From positions 1-32,694 of the IMG/VR virus record IMGVR_UViG_3300031983_000058: a DNA stretch of 32,694 nucleotides, one strand, 5' to 3'. This stretch comes from a virus. A model generated the notes under the pieces. That model saw nothing but the letters and a program-made list of their open reading frames with translations, was not told the DNA's origin and did not search any database. Shown piece by piece: positions 24,401 to 29,895 of this stretch. The stretch's first letter is position 1; the number at the start of each line of letters is the position of its first letter. Made by a program: the position numbers and the translations under genes.

Positions 24401-24576
24401 TCATTAGGAAAAAAATGTTTTGACAAGTCCTCAGCTAGATTATTTCCAAGTGGCGCGGGTTTTGGAGGATCACCCATTTTGCAGTCCGCGTTTACTCCCG
24501 CACCAAGAAAAAGTACCATATCTCCTTTTGAAGTTGCGGCTAATAATTCCGAAGAATTTGGAAAAGTATGCAACAT
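21475..24576 (-). CDS. SIR2-STAND NTPase-TPR defence protein (Avs5-like architecture)
   Basis: 1033 residues. SIR2 domain 1-265: FLGAGVN (23-29), YTVNIDYGIE with Asn114 and Asp116, KLHG with His157, and FIGFGFEDSDF near 199-209; the NAD-binding and catalytic residues look intact. Central P-loop NTPase about 320-650: Walker A GAAGYGKST (372-380) and Walker B VVIMFDD (422-428). C-terminal about 680-960: helical repeats with TPR spacing (ALRLYPMSSELIVLLARLNLAL, then EAEEKLKRSILLDAGNVRAI). In known systems, STAND proteins sense a phage protein through the C terminus and the SIR2 domain then depletes NAD+. It is AT-rich, on the opposite strand from late genes, and sits in the usual cargo position of a prophage. 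Confidence 0.88.
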   Translation of the reverse strand: MLHTFPNSSELLAATSKGDMVLFLGAGVNADCKMGDPPKPAPLGNNLAEDLSKHFFPNETFNNESLRAVSTKIQNIEGSEKLRKYLIKRLHPVRTTNTLMQIPYIQWNSIYTVNIDYGIETAYSNAEKKVQKLVPIVLPTDPSTSETETEVPYLKLHGCLIKPESSIIFSHRDYTQAREKNLRLFANLAVKLCEHSLLFIGFGFEDSDFHDLWESVKKYGGSLSILKPSFLIKPSASPSFIKSMEIEGVTVIDSDSKTFLPWLKANLDRTPISIEDKIIERSASITNWAKQKLSISISPNLADSIKKYCQIISELESPVRLPEQSTYLIGSFPYWDDIQNNLPIKREIENDIIDDINNWLPSRKPRISLLLGAAGYGKSTLLMQTAYDISKNDDYIILWVRNNVNLDPTPISEFCKLIKKTVVIMFDDGPKCMSSIKRLYLDAVNNKLHVYILIASRQSEWNSARGTGSIPIPSRFTLQRLSEKESLSLANTLIRSGLLEERGESISAKEISNQLIDVGEKHIIAGLRTVITGKETKFHEIIADEYFRIKSVPARNIYLSVAISHSLAIQMPATLATKLVNLALIDYHSEMSGQLDEIVLEEIDHISGELLFSTQHRVIAESLLESVVDPARIVELLIEIAKNINPHSYNEYELLKRVYQEDYLSKTLKESGRIRSLYTYLMTEFPSDPYIKQHAAIFESQEKNFEIARKLADDAIHLSDSHPHFLNTKGTIWLREAISEPKPDRAEYALKKGATLIRKRISKDTDKEIHYHSLIDKLLDWALKKDHLPEEQRLRVIEEAQEDLDNALRLYPMSSELIVLLARLNLALDKIPEAEEKLKRSILLDAGNVRAILLLANLLIKKKNYPDALKYINNGVPYAPKSSGLHRLKIKCLIALNGSWSDIKNSYKEYLKLVPIDYKRRLRYIKGLVEHQEFGEAPREIRKISDSPISFSEKLNLKIELLDHEQKPMIINGTYKPYRLGKGFVEIEGFPRNLNAHMDLRTISSGNYPQSGQNMKVEIGLNGLGIYVKKVFT

Positions 24577-24631
24577 TTTTTTACCTCAAATAGAAATTGT
24601 TTTAATTGAAAACCAAAATTCAAATAGAGAA

Positions 24632-24705
24632 GCCCAACGCGGTGCTGACCTGACTGGAGCGGAGCGTAAGCGTTATCCTAGTCAGCGTCCAGCACATGGT
24701 TAGAA
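24632..24705 (-). other. attC-like integron recombination site
   Basis: Read on the minus strand: TTCTAAC (R''-like), CAT, GTGCTG, GACGC, TGACT, a terminal hairpin with GCTTACGCTCCGCT, AGTCA, GGT, CAGCAC, CGC, GTTGGGC (R', fits GTTRRRY). AAC/GTT, GTGCTG/CAGCAC and TGACT/AGTCA pair while the short spacers between them do not, which is the hallmark fold of attC sites. The first base of R'' is off consensus. No integron integrase is in the window. It lies 55 bases upstream of the SIR2 start. Confidence 0.6.
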
Positions 24706-24760
24706 ATTACTGAAACCTCTAATCCATTTACCATTTAACCATGAACAAGTCTCAAGTATT

Positions 24761-25192
24761 TTATGCCGTTTTTTTTTGAGGCTTCAGCCCCTCCAGGAAG
24801 CCGCAAAGATAATGGGCTACACGTTCGAGCTTGTCCGGTTCAATCCTGTCAATTTCAAGGAGCCTGTCAGCGCACTCCCTTGCCATTTTTTTATTGCTGA
24901 AATTAGCCAGCATGTCTCCTGTAGCACTTTCCTGGTCAGATGCACGTGAGTATATGCATTTGGGTTTTTGAATTGATTCTGGTGTCTCTGACTTTTCCGA
25001 CAATAAAGACCTCAAATCTACGTTATTGTTACCCGCCCATTCTATTATCTTAAAAAGATCAATAGTGCCCCTTTTAATTTTATTTGCTAAATTTTTGTCA
25101 GAAATACCAAATATATCAGTAGCTAAATCCTTTTGTAGCATTCCTGAAATAGCCATCATTCTATCAATTATATCTCTTGAAGTAACGCTCAT
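24761..25192 (-). CDS. CI-like prophage repressor without peptidase domain
   Basis: 143 residues. The N-terminal about 65 residues are a helix-turn-helix of the bacteriophage CI repressor type (DIIDRMMAISGMLQKDLATDIFGISDKNLANKIKRGTID). The rest is a helical region without the Ala-Gly cleavage site and Ser/Lys catalytic pair of LexA-like repressors, so induction would need another route (antirepressor, separate protease). It faces the Cro-like gene across a 139-base control region. It would keep the lytic genes off in the lysogen. The attC-like site follows its stop by about 55 bases. Confidence 0.7.
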   Translation of the reverse strand: MSVTSRDIIDRMMAISGMLQKDLATDIFGISDKNLANKIKRGTIDLFKIIEWAGNNNVDLRSLLSEKSETPESIQKPKCIYSRASDQESATGDMLANFSNKKMARECADRLLEIDRIEPDKLERVAHYLCGFLEGLKPQKKTA

Positions 25193-25204
25193 GTGAATTT
25201 TTCC

Positions 25205-25232
25205 TTGACAAAGTAACTTATTAGTGTATCAT
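25205..25232 (+). promoter_or_regulatory. rightward early promoter (PR-like)
   Basis: A good sigma70 match: TTGACA (25205-25210), a 16-base spacer, TATCAT (25227-25232). It points to the Cro-like gene 100 bases away and starts just after the repressor ATG. A clear leftward promoter was not found. Confidence 0.65.
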
Positions 25233-25260
25233 TAGCCTTAATCGATCATAAAGGCGGCTT

Positions 25261-25274
25261 TCCGGAAATCCGGA
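25261..25274. promoter_or_regulatory. candidate repressor operator (TCCGGAAATCCGGA)
   Basis: Perfect dyad TCCGG-AAAT-CCGGA in the divergent control region, downstream of the rightward promoter. A second dyad, CTTAT-N11-ATAAG, lies near 25299-25319. Either may bind the CI-like or Cro-like protein. Confidence 0.4.
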
Positions 25275-25331
25275 CAAAATACGTCAAATCTATTAATCTT
25301 ATCAAACTGCATCATAAGATACAAGGTAAAA

Positions 25332-25607
25332 ATGAGTACAATGACAAACAACCACCTGGCTGTAATTCAACTTAGACTCCTTGGGTATCCTATTAAAAAC
25401 ATTCGTCAATCCCTTCATAAGCTGACGGAGATTACACAGCCGGATATGGCTAAAAAATTCGGCCTGTCCCGGCAATGTGTCACCCACTATATGTCCGGCA
25501 GGCGGGGACGGCAAAACAGATATAACGAGACTCATGAAAATATCGCTGCAATGTTTGGCGTACCCACAGACGTGCTTTTTGAGGATGCAATCAATCATGA
25601 CAAATAG
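25332..25607 (+). CDS. Cro-like HTH regulator
   Basis: 91 residues. The HTH is around residues 34-62 (TQPDMAKKFGLSRQCVTHYMSGRRG), followed by HENIAAMFGVPTDVLFED, the usual XRE-family ending. It is divergent from the CI-like gene and follows the rightward promoter, so it is the best Cro-equivalent. AAGGT precedes the ATG by five bases. A small N-terminal extension (MSTMTNNHLAVIQLRLLG) is unusual compared with minimal Cro proteins. Confidence 0.65.
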   Translation: MSTMTNNHLAVIQLRLLGYPIKNIRQSLHKLTEITQPDMAKKFGLSRQCVTHYMSGRRGRQNRYNETHENIAAMFGVPTDVLFEDAINHDK

Positions 25608-25722
25608 AATATTATCTTTTTTCTTTTCTGTCAGCACCAAAGATCATGGCGATATTTGTTTGGGTTTTTTTAAGACAATAATTGGGTTGAATTTTCAAAG
25701 TCCTATTTCCAAAACTATTTTC

Positions 25723-25786
25723 CAACACAAAATTCCAACACAAATTTATAACGCAAATTTTGTCTCTTATTTTTGTGTCGAGGAGG
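25723..25786. promoter_or_regulatory. ACACAAA repeat cluster upstream of the CII-like gene
   Basis: Three forward copies (CCAACACAAAATT, CCAACACAAATTT, ATAACGCAAATTT) at 13-base spacing are followed by the inverted form TTTTTGTGT. They occupy the gap before a strong AGGAGG ribosome site, so they are probably binding sites for an early regulator. Confidence 0.4.
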
Positions 25787-25792
25787 TTGCAA

Positions 25793-26140
25793 ATGCCTGA
25801 GACTTACAGTGATTCATTTTCAGATATGATTGACCGCCGGGCAAAACACGAGGACCGGCCGGACATTTTCAGAAAACTGGATATATCGAGAAACCAGTTT
25901 TACAACGTTACCAACCCCAACAGAACAACATCCGGCGGCAACCCATACCCTTTCCCCACCGAGTGGGGAGTACGGGCCACAAACGATTTTAAAGATTATG
26001 AGTGGATCAAGCTTGTAAACAAAGATTGTGGCTGTATTTGCCTTACCCCTGAAGACATCAAAGAATTAAATGAATCAGATCCGGCAAAGGCATTGCAGCT
26101 TTTTCAAAAAGTTCTCGGCATAGTTAAACAGGATAAATAG
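25793..26140 (+). CDS. CII-like early regulator (tentative)
   Basis: 115 residues from ATG 25793, which has AGGAGG six bases upstream. The order Cro, then this gene, is that of CII-type regulators. The sequence has an N-terminal helix-rich part with FRKLDISRNQFYNVTNPNR, a plausible HTH (a LDISRNQFYNV recognition helix), then a GNPYPFPTEWGV loop and a C-terminal helix. Phage regulatory proteins of the CII type have a similar length (about 97-170). A longer reading from 25760 lacks a ribosome site. Activation of repressor or integrase transcription is inference. Confidence 0.45.
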   Translation: MPETYSDSFSDMIDRRAKHEDRPDIFRKLDISRNQFYNVTNPNRTTSGGNPYPFPTEWGVRATNDFKDYEWIKLVNKDCGCICLTPEDIKELNESDPAKALQLFQKVLGIVKQDK

Positions 26141-26175
26141 GCTGGGAGGCTTGGAGGTTAGGAGGTCAGGAGGCT
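26141..26175 (+). repeat. GGAGGCTTGGAGGTTAGGAGG phrase repeat in spacer
   Basis: Shuffled GGAGG phrases (GGGAGGCTT, GGAGGTTA, GGAGGTCA, GGAGGCTA). They include many perfect Shine-Dalgarno cores and lie seven bases before the next start. It is another phrase family in a gene gap. Confidence 0.55.
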
Positions 26176-26181
26176 AAAAAC

Positions 26182-26322
26182 ATGAAAGATATCGATCCGT
26201 TTGATGAAATAGAAAACGATAGTGACAGTATTATCCGTGTCGCCCGTGACGTTATTGCCGGCGCTGTTGTAATCGCCGGGATTATATTCATGATCTGGTT
26301 TTGGCTGTTTTCAGCGTGCTGA
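26182..26322 (+). CDS. 46-residue single-pass membrane protein
   Basis: A short acidic N terminus (MKDIDPFDEIENDSDS), then one strongly hydrophobic helix (VIAGAVVIAGIIFMIWFWLF, about 23-42) and the end SAC. The upstream GGAGG cluster provides a strong ribosome site. The gene is too short for family assignment. Small membrane proteins of this type occur in early regions of many temperate phages and may act in superinfection exclusion or membrane sensing, which is unproven here. Confidence 0.55.
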   Translation: MKDIDPFDEIENDSDSIIRVARDVIAGAVVIAGIIFMIWFWLFSAC

Positions 26323-26516
26323 AGTTTCAAAAACCACCCGGTGAAAGAATATGCGCCAACTGTAAATTTTATGAATTCAGATACAGAACGGGCTCAGAAG
26401 GCTGGGCCTATTGCAATTTTTATGAAACGTATTTTCCCAAACAAAAAGCCTGGGTTTCTGATGCATCCGTATTGCGGACAGGAAAACGCACATGCAAAAA
26501 CTGGAAAATAAAATAA
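26316..26516 (+). CDS. small four-cysteine, zinc-ribbon-like protein
   Basis: 66 residues from GTG 26316, overlapping the preceding stop (GTGCTGA). A TTG at 26301 would add five residues. Cysteines are arranged as CANC near 14-17, YCNF near 34 and TCKNW near 60, so it could hold one metal ion. It is basic and aromatic-rich. Such mini zinc proteins are frequent in phage early regions and I do not recognise the specific family. Confidence 0.5.
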   Translation: MLKFQKPPGERICANCKFYEFRYRTGSEGWAYCNFYETYFPKQKAWVSDASVLRTGKRTCKNWKIK

Positions 26517-26523
26517 ACCGTCC

Positions 26524-26541
26524 TTCCGGCGAAAGCCGGAA
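26524..26541. repeat. hairpin TTCCGGC-GAAA-GCCGGAA
   Basis: A perfect seven-base stem capped by a GAAA tetraloop, in the gap before the next small gene. It resembles REP-like short palindromes found in many bacterial chromosomes. Confidence 0.6.
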
Positions 26542-26563
26542 TATAGTCAGGAAGGATGTCAAA

Positions 26564-26650
26564 ATGATTGATTTAGTTATTTTTTTAATGAAACAGGGCC
26601 ATACCTTTTCAGAAGCTATGGAACTCTTAGGCTTTCATGATGTCAAGTAG
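26564..26650 (+). CDS. 28-residue peptide
   Basis: ATG 26564 is preceded by AGGAAGGA at good spacing and the frame ends at TAG 26648-26650. The peptide (MIDLVIFLMKQGHTFSEAME then LLGFHDVK) is helical and overlaps the next start by 14 bases, as a leader or coupled small gene would. No function is proposed. Confidence 0.35.
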   Translation: MIDLVIFLMKQGHTFSEAMELLGFHDVK

Positions 26651-26837
26651 GATGATCAGGTGCCCCAAAAAAGGCAATCACCAGAAAAACGTGGACGCAT
26701 GCCGGGCCAACTGTAAAAAAGGGCGCACATGTAAAGCGTTTCAAGATTGGCAGCAACCATCCCTTTTCCCAGGGTACAACCCGCCATTGCCGGGGCGGAA
26801 TCTGCCGGCACCTCCACCCGGCCACCCTAACGGGTAA
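26637..26837 (+). CDS. small cysteine-rich basic protein
   Basis: 66 residues. The first part has CPKKGNHQKNVDACRANCKK followed by GRTC, a four-cysteine cluster (one, then Cys-x3-Cys, then one), compatible with a metal site or treble-clef mini-domain. The C terminus is Pro/Gly-rich (PGYNPPLPGRNLPAPPPGHP). The start is MMSSRM at 26637, overlapping the preceding peptide. There is no recognised family. Confidence 0.45.
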   Translation: MMSSRMIRCPKKGNHQKNVDACRANCKKGRTCKAFQDWQQPSLFPGYNPPLPGRNLPAPPPGHPNG

Positions 26838-26843
26838 AGTAGC

Positions 26844-26871
26844 GGCCTGCGTAGTTTTAACGAAGCAGGCC
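26844..26871. repeat. hairpin GGCCTGC/GCAGGCC
   Basis: A seven-base perfect stem with a 14-base loop, in the gap before the DUF5131 gene. There is no T run, so it is a poor terminator. Confidence 0.4.
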
Positions 26872-26977
26872 TGCAAATGGGGCAAACCACCGACTTGGCC
26901 GTGCGTGATCGCCGTGATTCCTGACTCACCCCGACACGCCGGCTCGGTCGGTATTTATCTGTTTGAAAGGATTTGAA

Positions 26978-27640
26978 ATGTTAAACAAACAAGGCCCAAA
27001 CAAAATAGACTGGACGGATTATACCTGGAACCCGATTGCCGGCTGCCTGCACCGTTGCCCATACTGCTACATGCGGCGCATGGAAAAACGCTTTCCCGGA
27101 ATCATGATACCTAAAGTCAGGTATCAATATCTATCCGATCCGAGTAGGCTTAAAAAACCATCAAAAATATTTGTCGGCTCATCAGGCGATATGTGGGGAT
27201 CTTGGGTTTTCCCGGGAGACATTCAAAGCGTACTTGACTCATGTGCCCAGGCCGCGCGGCACACCTTCCAATTTCTCACTAAAAACCCCAGGCGTTATAT
27301 GGAATTTCCCCAGATAGACAACGCCTGGTACGGGACCACATGCGACGGAACCGAACGAACAAAAAATAATATAAGCGACCTGGTTTTAAGCGTCCAGCGA
27401 TGCCACTCGATCCGTTTTATTTCTTTTGAGCCCCTACTTGCTCCGGTTAATCCTGATCTTTTTGGAATAAGCTGGATCATTATCGGTGCAAACTCCAATC
27501 CTGGAGCTAAAAAACCACCAGTCGGGTGGGCATATCATTTAATCAGCCTCGCGGAAGAAAAAGGAATACCGGTATTTGTAAAAGACAACTACGACTACCC
27601 GGACCGCATAAAGGAGATGCCTGAAAATGGATATCGTTAA
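26978..27640 (+). CDS. DUF5131 / phage Gp37-Gp68 family protein
   Basis: 220 residues from ATG 26978, with GAAAGG seven bases upstream (a TTG at 26963 is less likely). The N terminus WTDYTWNPIAGCLHRCPYCY has Cys23, Cys27 and Cys30, a radical-SAM-like CxxxCxxC cluster. It continues with FVGSSGDMWG, FQFLTKNPRRY, WYGTTCDG, RFISFEPLL and WIIIGANSN, all typical of this family. The family is widespread in phages and plasmids, and a radical SAM chemistry is suspected from the cysteines, with the substrate unknown to me. It overlaps the following gene by 14 bases. Confidence 0.8.
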   Translation: MLNKQGPNKIDWTDYTWNPIAGCLHRCPYCYMRRMEKRFPGIMIPKVRYQYLSDPSRLKKPSKIFVGSSGDMWGSWVFPGDIQSVLDSCAQAARHTFQFLTKNPRRYMEFPQIDNAWYGTTCDGTERTKNNISDLVLSVQRCHSIRFISFEPLLAPVNPDLFGISWIIIGANSNPGAKKPPVGWAYHLISLAEEKGIPVFVKDNYDYPDRIKEMPENGYR

Positions 27641-27863
27641 ATTTAAAGAGTGCAATATTGTATATGCAGAAGATCAACCTGAATACCTTCCATTACCAGC
27701 CCATAAAACAGACGATGGTGTAGTTACATCCTGTTGGGGGCTATCTTTTTGGGAAAGATTAAAAGTTGCGGTGACTGGTCGTATATTTCTACAAGTGTTG
27801 ACATTTAACCAGCCATTACAACCATTGATGATGTCGGTCAATAAGGAAGATGTTATTAAATGA
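27627..27863 (+). CDS. conserved small phage protein, unknown function
   Basis: 78 residues. The segments EYLPLPAHKTDDGVVTSCWG, LSFWERLKVAVTGRIFLQVL and TFNQPLQPLMMSV match a pattern I have seen in many small early phage proteins (WERL...TG...FQPLQP), usually annotated as hypothetical. It is partly hydrophobic but has no obvious membrane helix. It overlaps the DUF5131 gene by 14 bases and the next gene by ATGA, so the three genes are translationally coupled. Confidence 0.6.
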   Translation: MDIVKFKECNIVYAEDQPEYLPLPAHKTDDGVVTSCWGLSFWERLKVAVTGRIFLQVLTFNQPLQPLMMSVNKEDVIK

Positions 27864-28057
27864 ACAACTTAGGCCCCGACACAGCCTGGAATTATATGGC
27901 ATCCAGGTTATACAGTAAAATAAACCGGCTCCAGTGGAGAGTCTTAAATTTCTTTATATGTGGATTCGGCCTCGGAGCCATACTCGCAACCATCATCTGG
28001 TTCGCCATTTGGCAGGCCGTAGGCGAACCGGATATGATAAACATCATCCCTGATTAG
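27860..28057 (+). CDS. small single-pass membrane protein
   Basis: 65 residues with a basic N-terminal part (WNYMASRLYSKINRLQWRVL), a membrane helix at about 31-52 (FFICGFGLGAILATIIWFAI) and a short acidic C terminus. Basic before and acidic after the helix predicts that the C terminus is periplasmic. It overlaps the preceding gene (ATGA). Function unknown. Confidence 0.5.
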   Translation: MNNLGPDTAWNYMASRLYSKINRLQWRVLNFFICGFGLGAILATIIWFAIWQAVGEPDMINIIPD

Positions 28058-28066
28058 AGGTTTTAA

Positions 28067-28924
28067 ATGGCTAAATACAGACCGATCTTTACAAGGATAT
28101 GGAAAGACCCGGATTTTGAGGAAATGGATGCCGAATCCAAGTTGATATTTATATATTTATGCACAAATGAATTGACCACCGACAGCGGCATTTATTCCAT
28201 ATCATTTAAAACGATTTCTAACGAAACCGGCATCCCTTTAGAAACGGTTAGGGAACGGTTAACCAACGGTTCTATTAAGAATCTGCTATATGATGAACAG
28301 TTCAAATACGTCTTTGTCGTCAAATTTAAAAAATATAATGCCGGCGGAAAGCCGAAACTTGTCGAAAGGGGGATAGTAAACGACTTTAAATCATCTAACT
28401 GCACGTATTTGTGGAGTATTTTTATAAAAGAATATCCAAAATATAAAGATGCAATTCTAACCGTTGGTAAACCGTTAGAGAACGGTTCTGGACAAATCCG
28501 CACTAATCCTAAACCTAATCCTAAACCTAGAAAGGCTTTATTTACTAGCGTAAATAAAGCCCCCGGATCCGGGGGTCATTTTTCTGATCAGTTGGAAAAT
28601 TACGCCGAACCGATAATCAAGAACTGTAAAAAAATCCTGAAACTGCCACAGAAAAACGGCAAGCGCTTCAACCCGTTTCAATGGGTACAGTCTCAAACTA
28701 AAAACAATATACATCCCGGAGCCATACTCGAGACAGTGGAAGCCCTGGCCAATCCAAAACACTGGCAGAATATCCGTGACGGACCTTGGGCATATGCCAC
28801 GGCGATTATCAAAACTAAAAACGGGAACTGGAATGAAAGATCCCATATCGCCGAGGCTGAAAAATTCAAAGAAACATGGATCAGCCCGGAAGTTAAGGAA
28901 TTAATCAAAAACATTGGATCATGA
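28067..28924 (+). CDS. replication initiator, winged-helix (lambda O-like)
   Basis: 285 residues. Residues 1-110 are a winged-helix module (YRPIFTRIWKDPDFEEMDAE, FIYLCTNE, SGIYSISFKTISNETGI, then ETVRERL) like phage replication initiators of the O / DnaD-like group. Residues about 150-175 are a flexible linker (TNPKPNPKPRKALF), and the C-terminal part is helical (GAILETVEALANPKHWQNI) as in DnaB-loading initiators. The gene body contains repeats that look like the origin itself (see separate entries). It overlaps the next gene by ATGA. No helicase or loader gene is seen, so the host DnaB pathway would be used. The exact initiator family is uncertain. Confidence 0.65.
   Translation: MAKYRPIFTRIWKDPDFEEMDAESKLIFIYLCTNELTTDSGIYSISFKTISNETGIPLETVRERLTNGSIKNLLYDEQFKYVFVVKFKKYNAGGKPKLVERGIVNDFKSSNCTYLWSIFIKEYPKYKDAILTVGKPLENGSGQIRTNPKPNPKPRKALFTSVNKAPGSGGHFSDQLENYAEPIIKNCKKILKLPQKNGKRFNPFQWVQSQTKNNIHPGAILETVEALANPKHWQNIRDGPWAYATAIIKTKNGNWNERSHIAEAEKFKETWISPEVKELIKNIGS
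28243..28271 (+). repeat. iteron triplet 1 (AACGGTT, 11-bp spacing)
   Basis: AACGGTT begins at 28243, 28254 and 28265, exactly one helical turn apart (11 bases), inside the replication gene. A matching triplet lies at 28459-28487. Direct reading shows this; a chance triple at constant phase is unlikely. Confidence 0.8.
28459..28487 (+). repeat. iteron triplet 2 (AACCGTT, AACCGTT, AACGGTT, 11-bp spacing)
   Basis: AACCGTT (reverse complement of AACGGTT) at 28459 and 28470, then AACGGTT at 28481, again at an 11-base period. The change of orientation makes an inverted arrangement. Confidence 0.8.
28503..28529 (+). repeat. tandem 12-bp repeat CTAATCCTAAAC
   Basis: Two exact copies (28503-28514, 28515-28526) and the beginning of a third. 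It encodes the NPKPNPKP linker, so part of the repetition may be protein-level, but its position just after iterons and before two palindromes fits an origin. Confidence 0.6.
28534..28575 (+). other. candidate replication origin structure: two adjoining palindromes
   Basis: GGCTTTATTTAC-TAGC-GTAAATAAAGCC (28534-28561), a perfect 12-base stem, immediately abuts the 16-base palindrome CCCCCGGATCCGGGGG (28560-28575). One is AT-rich (melting), the other very GC-rich. With the two iteron triplets upstream this forms a plausible intragenic origin. Confidence 0.6.
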
Positions 28925-29892
28925 ATCATCTTAAGCGAATAGAACAGATAAAATCAGCCGGCATTGCCGACAATACGATCAGATCGTATGAAAGCGATAT
29001 GAAATATTTCTGGGGCTGGGTTAAAATTACCAGAGGCGGAGATATTAAATATCCGGTTTCTCCGGGACTGATTGAAGCTTTTATTTTAGATCACATAGAG
29101 GGCCTTGATCAACGCACAGACAGGTTAATGGTTGAATGCGGATATAAAGCTAAACTTGGCAGGTTACATGCGGTTATCACCGTCCAGCGTCGTCTGAAAG
29201 CCCTTGGATGGATTCACAGAATTAATAATTATGAGAATCCTGCCAGGTCTCAAAAAATAAAAGAAATACTTAGTGCCGCCAAAAGGGTTGAATCCAAATC
29301 GGGCAGGGTTCCCAAAAAATCCAGGGCGATCACTAAAGATGTCCTGGATAAAATAATTAAAACAATCGACACGCGTACGCTTGTTGGGAAGCGTAACAGG
29401 GCGATCCTTGAATTCGGATTTTATACCGGTGGCCGGCGTCGAAACGAAATAGCATCGGCACAGTACAGGTTTTTAACAAAAAACCGGGGAGGCTATATTT
29501 ATCTGCTCCACAGGTCAAAGACGGACCAGTCCGGCAAGGGCCGTCAAAAAATCCTGCGGAGCAGATACTCCCACTCTCTCACAGCCTGGATTGCAGCCGC
29601 CAACATAACAGACGGCTATCTTTTCCGGAGCATCAGGGGAAATAAAGCCGGTGAAAAGCCGATTAACCCACAAATAGTAAATAAAATTATAAAGTCACAC
29701 ATTGAAATGATCGGTGAAAACCCCAAATTTTACAGCGCCCACGGCCTCCGTCGTGGTTTCATCACAACCTGCGGACGCCTTGGACTGTCAATATATGACG
29801 TAATGGAATTGACCGATCACAAAGACATCAGAACCCTGCTTGTCTATTACGAGGAAGGCCGGATCAGCAGAAACCCGGCCACAAAGATTTAA
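28921..29892 (+). CDS. second tyrosine recombinase
   Basis: 323 residues. Catalytic residues are in place: Arg173 in TGGRRRNE, Lys200 in HRSKTD, His274 and Arg277 in SAHGLRRGF, His300 in LTDHKD and Tyr309/310 in LVYYEEG. The N-terminal SAM-like domain is at about 1-120. The start overlaps the initiator stop by ATGA, so the gene is co-translated with replication. A role in resolving dimers or multimers produced during replication is a reasonable inference; an alternative is a second integration function. It differs clearly from the right-end integrase and is not adjacent to the att core. Confidence 0.8.
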   Translation: MNHLKRIEQIKSAGIADNTIRSYESDMKYFWGWVKITRGGDIKYPVSPGLIEAFILDHIEGLDQRTDRLMVECGYKAKLGRLHAVITVQRRLKALGWIHRINNYENPARSQKIKEILSAAKRVESKSGRVPKKSRAITKDVLDKIIKTIDTRTLVGKRNRAILEFGFYTGGRRRNEIASAQYRFLTKNRGGYIYLLHRSKTDQSGKGRQKILRSRYSHSLTAWIAAANITDGYLFRSIRGNKAGEKPINPQIVNKIIKSHIEMIGENPKFYSAHGLRRGFITTCGRLGLSIYDVMELTDHKDIRTLLVYYEEGRISRNPATKI

Positions 29893-29895
29893 ACT

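Noticed and set aside
24018-24703. Plus-strand frames opposite the SIR2 domain and attC-like site
   Set aside because: They run antisense to conserved SIR2 motifs and have no upstream ribosome site.
26643-26929. Minus-strand frames opposite the small cysteine-rich gene
   Set aside because: They are mirror readings of the G+C-rich Pro-coding stretch, without start signals.
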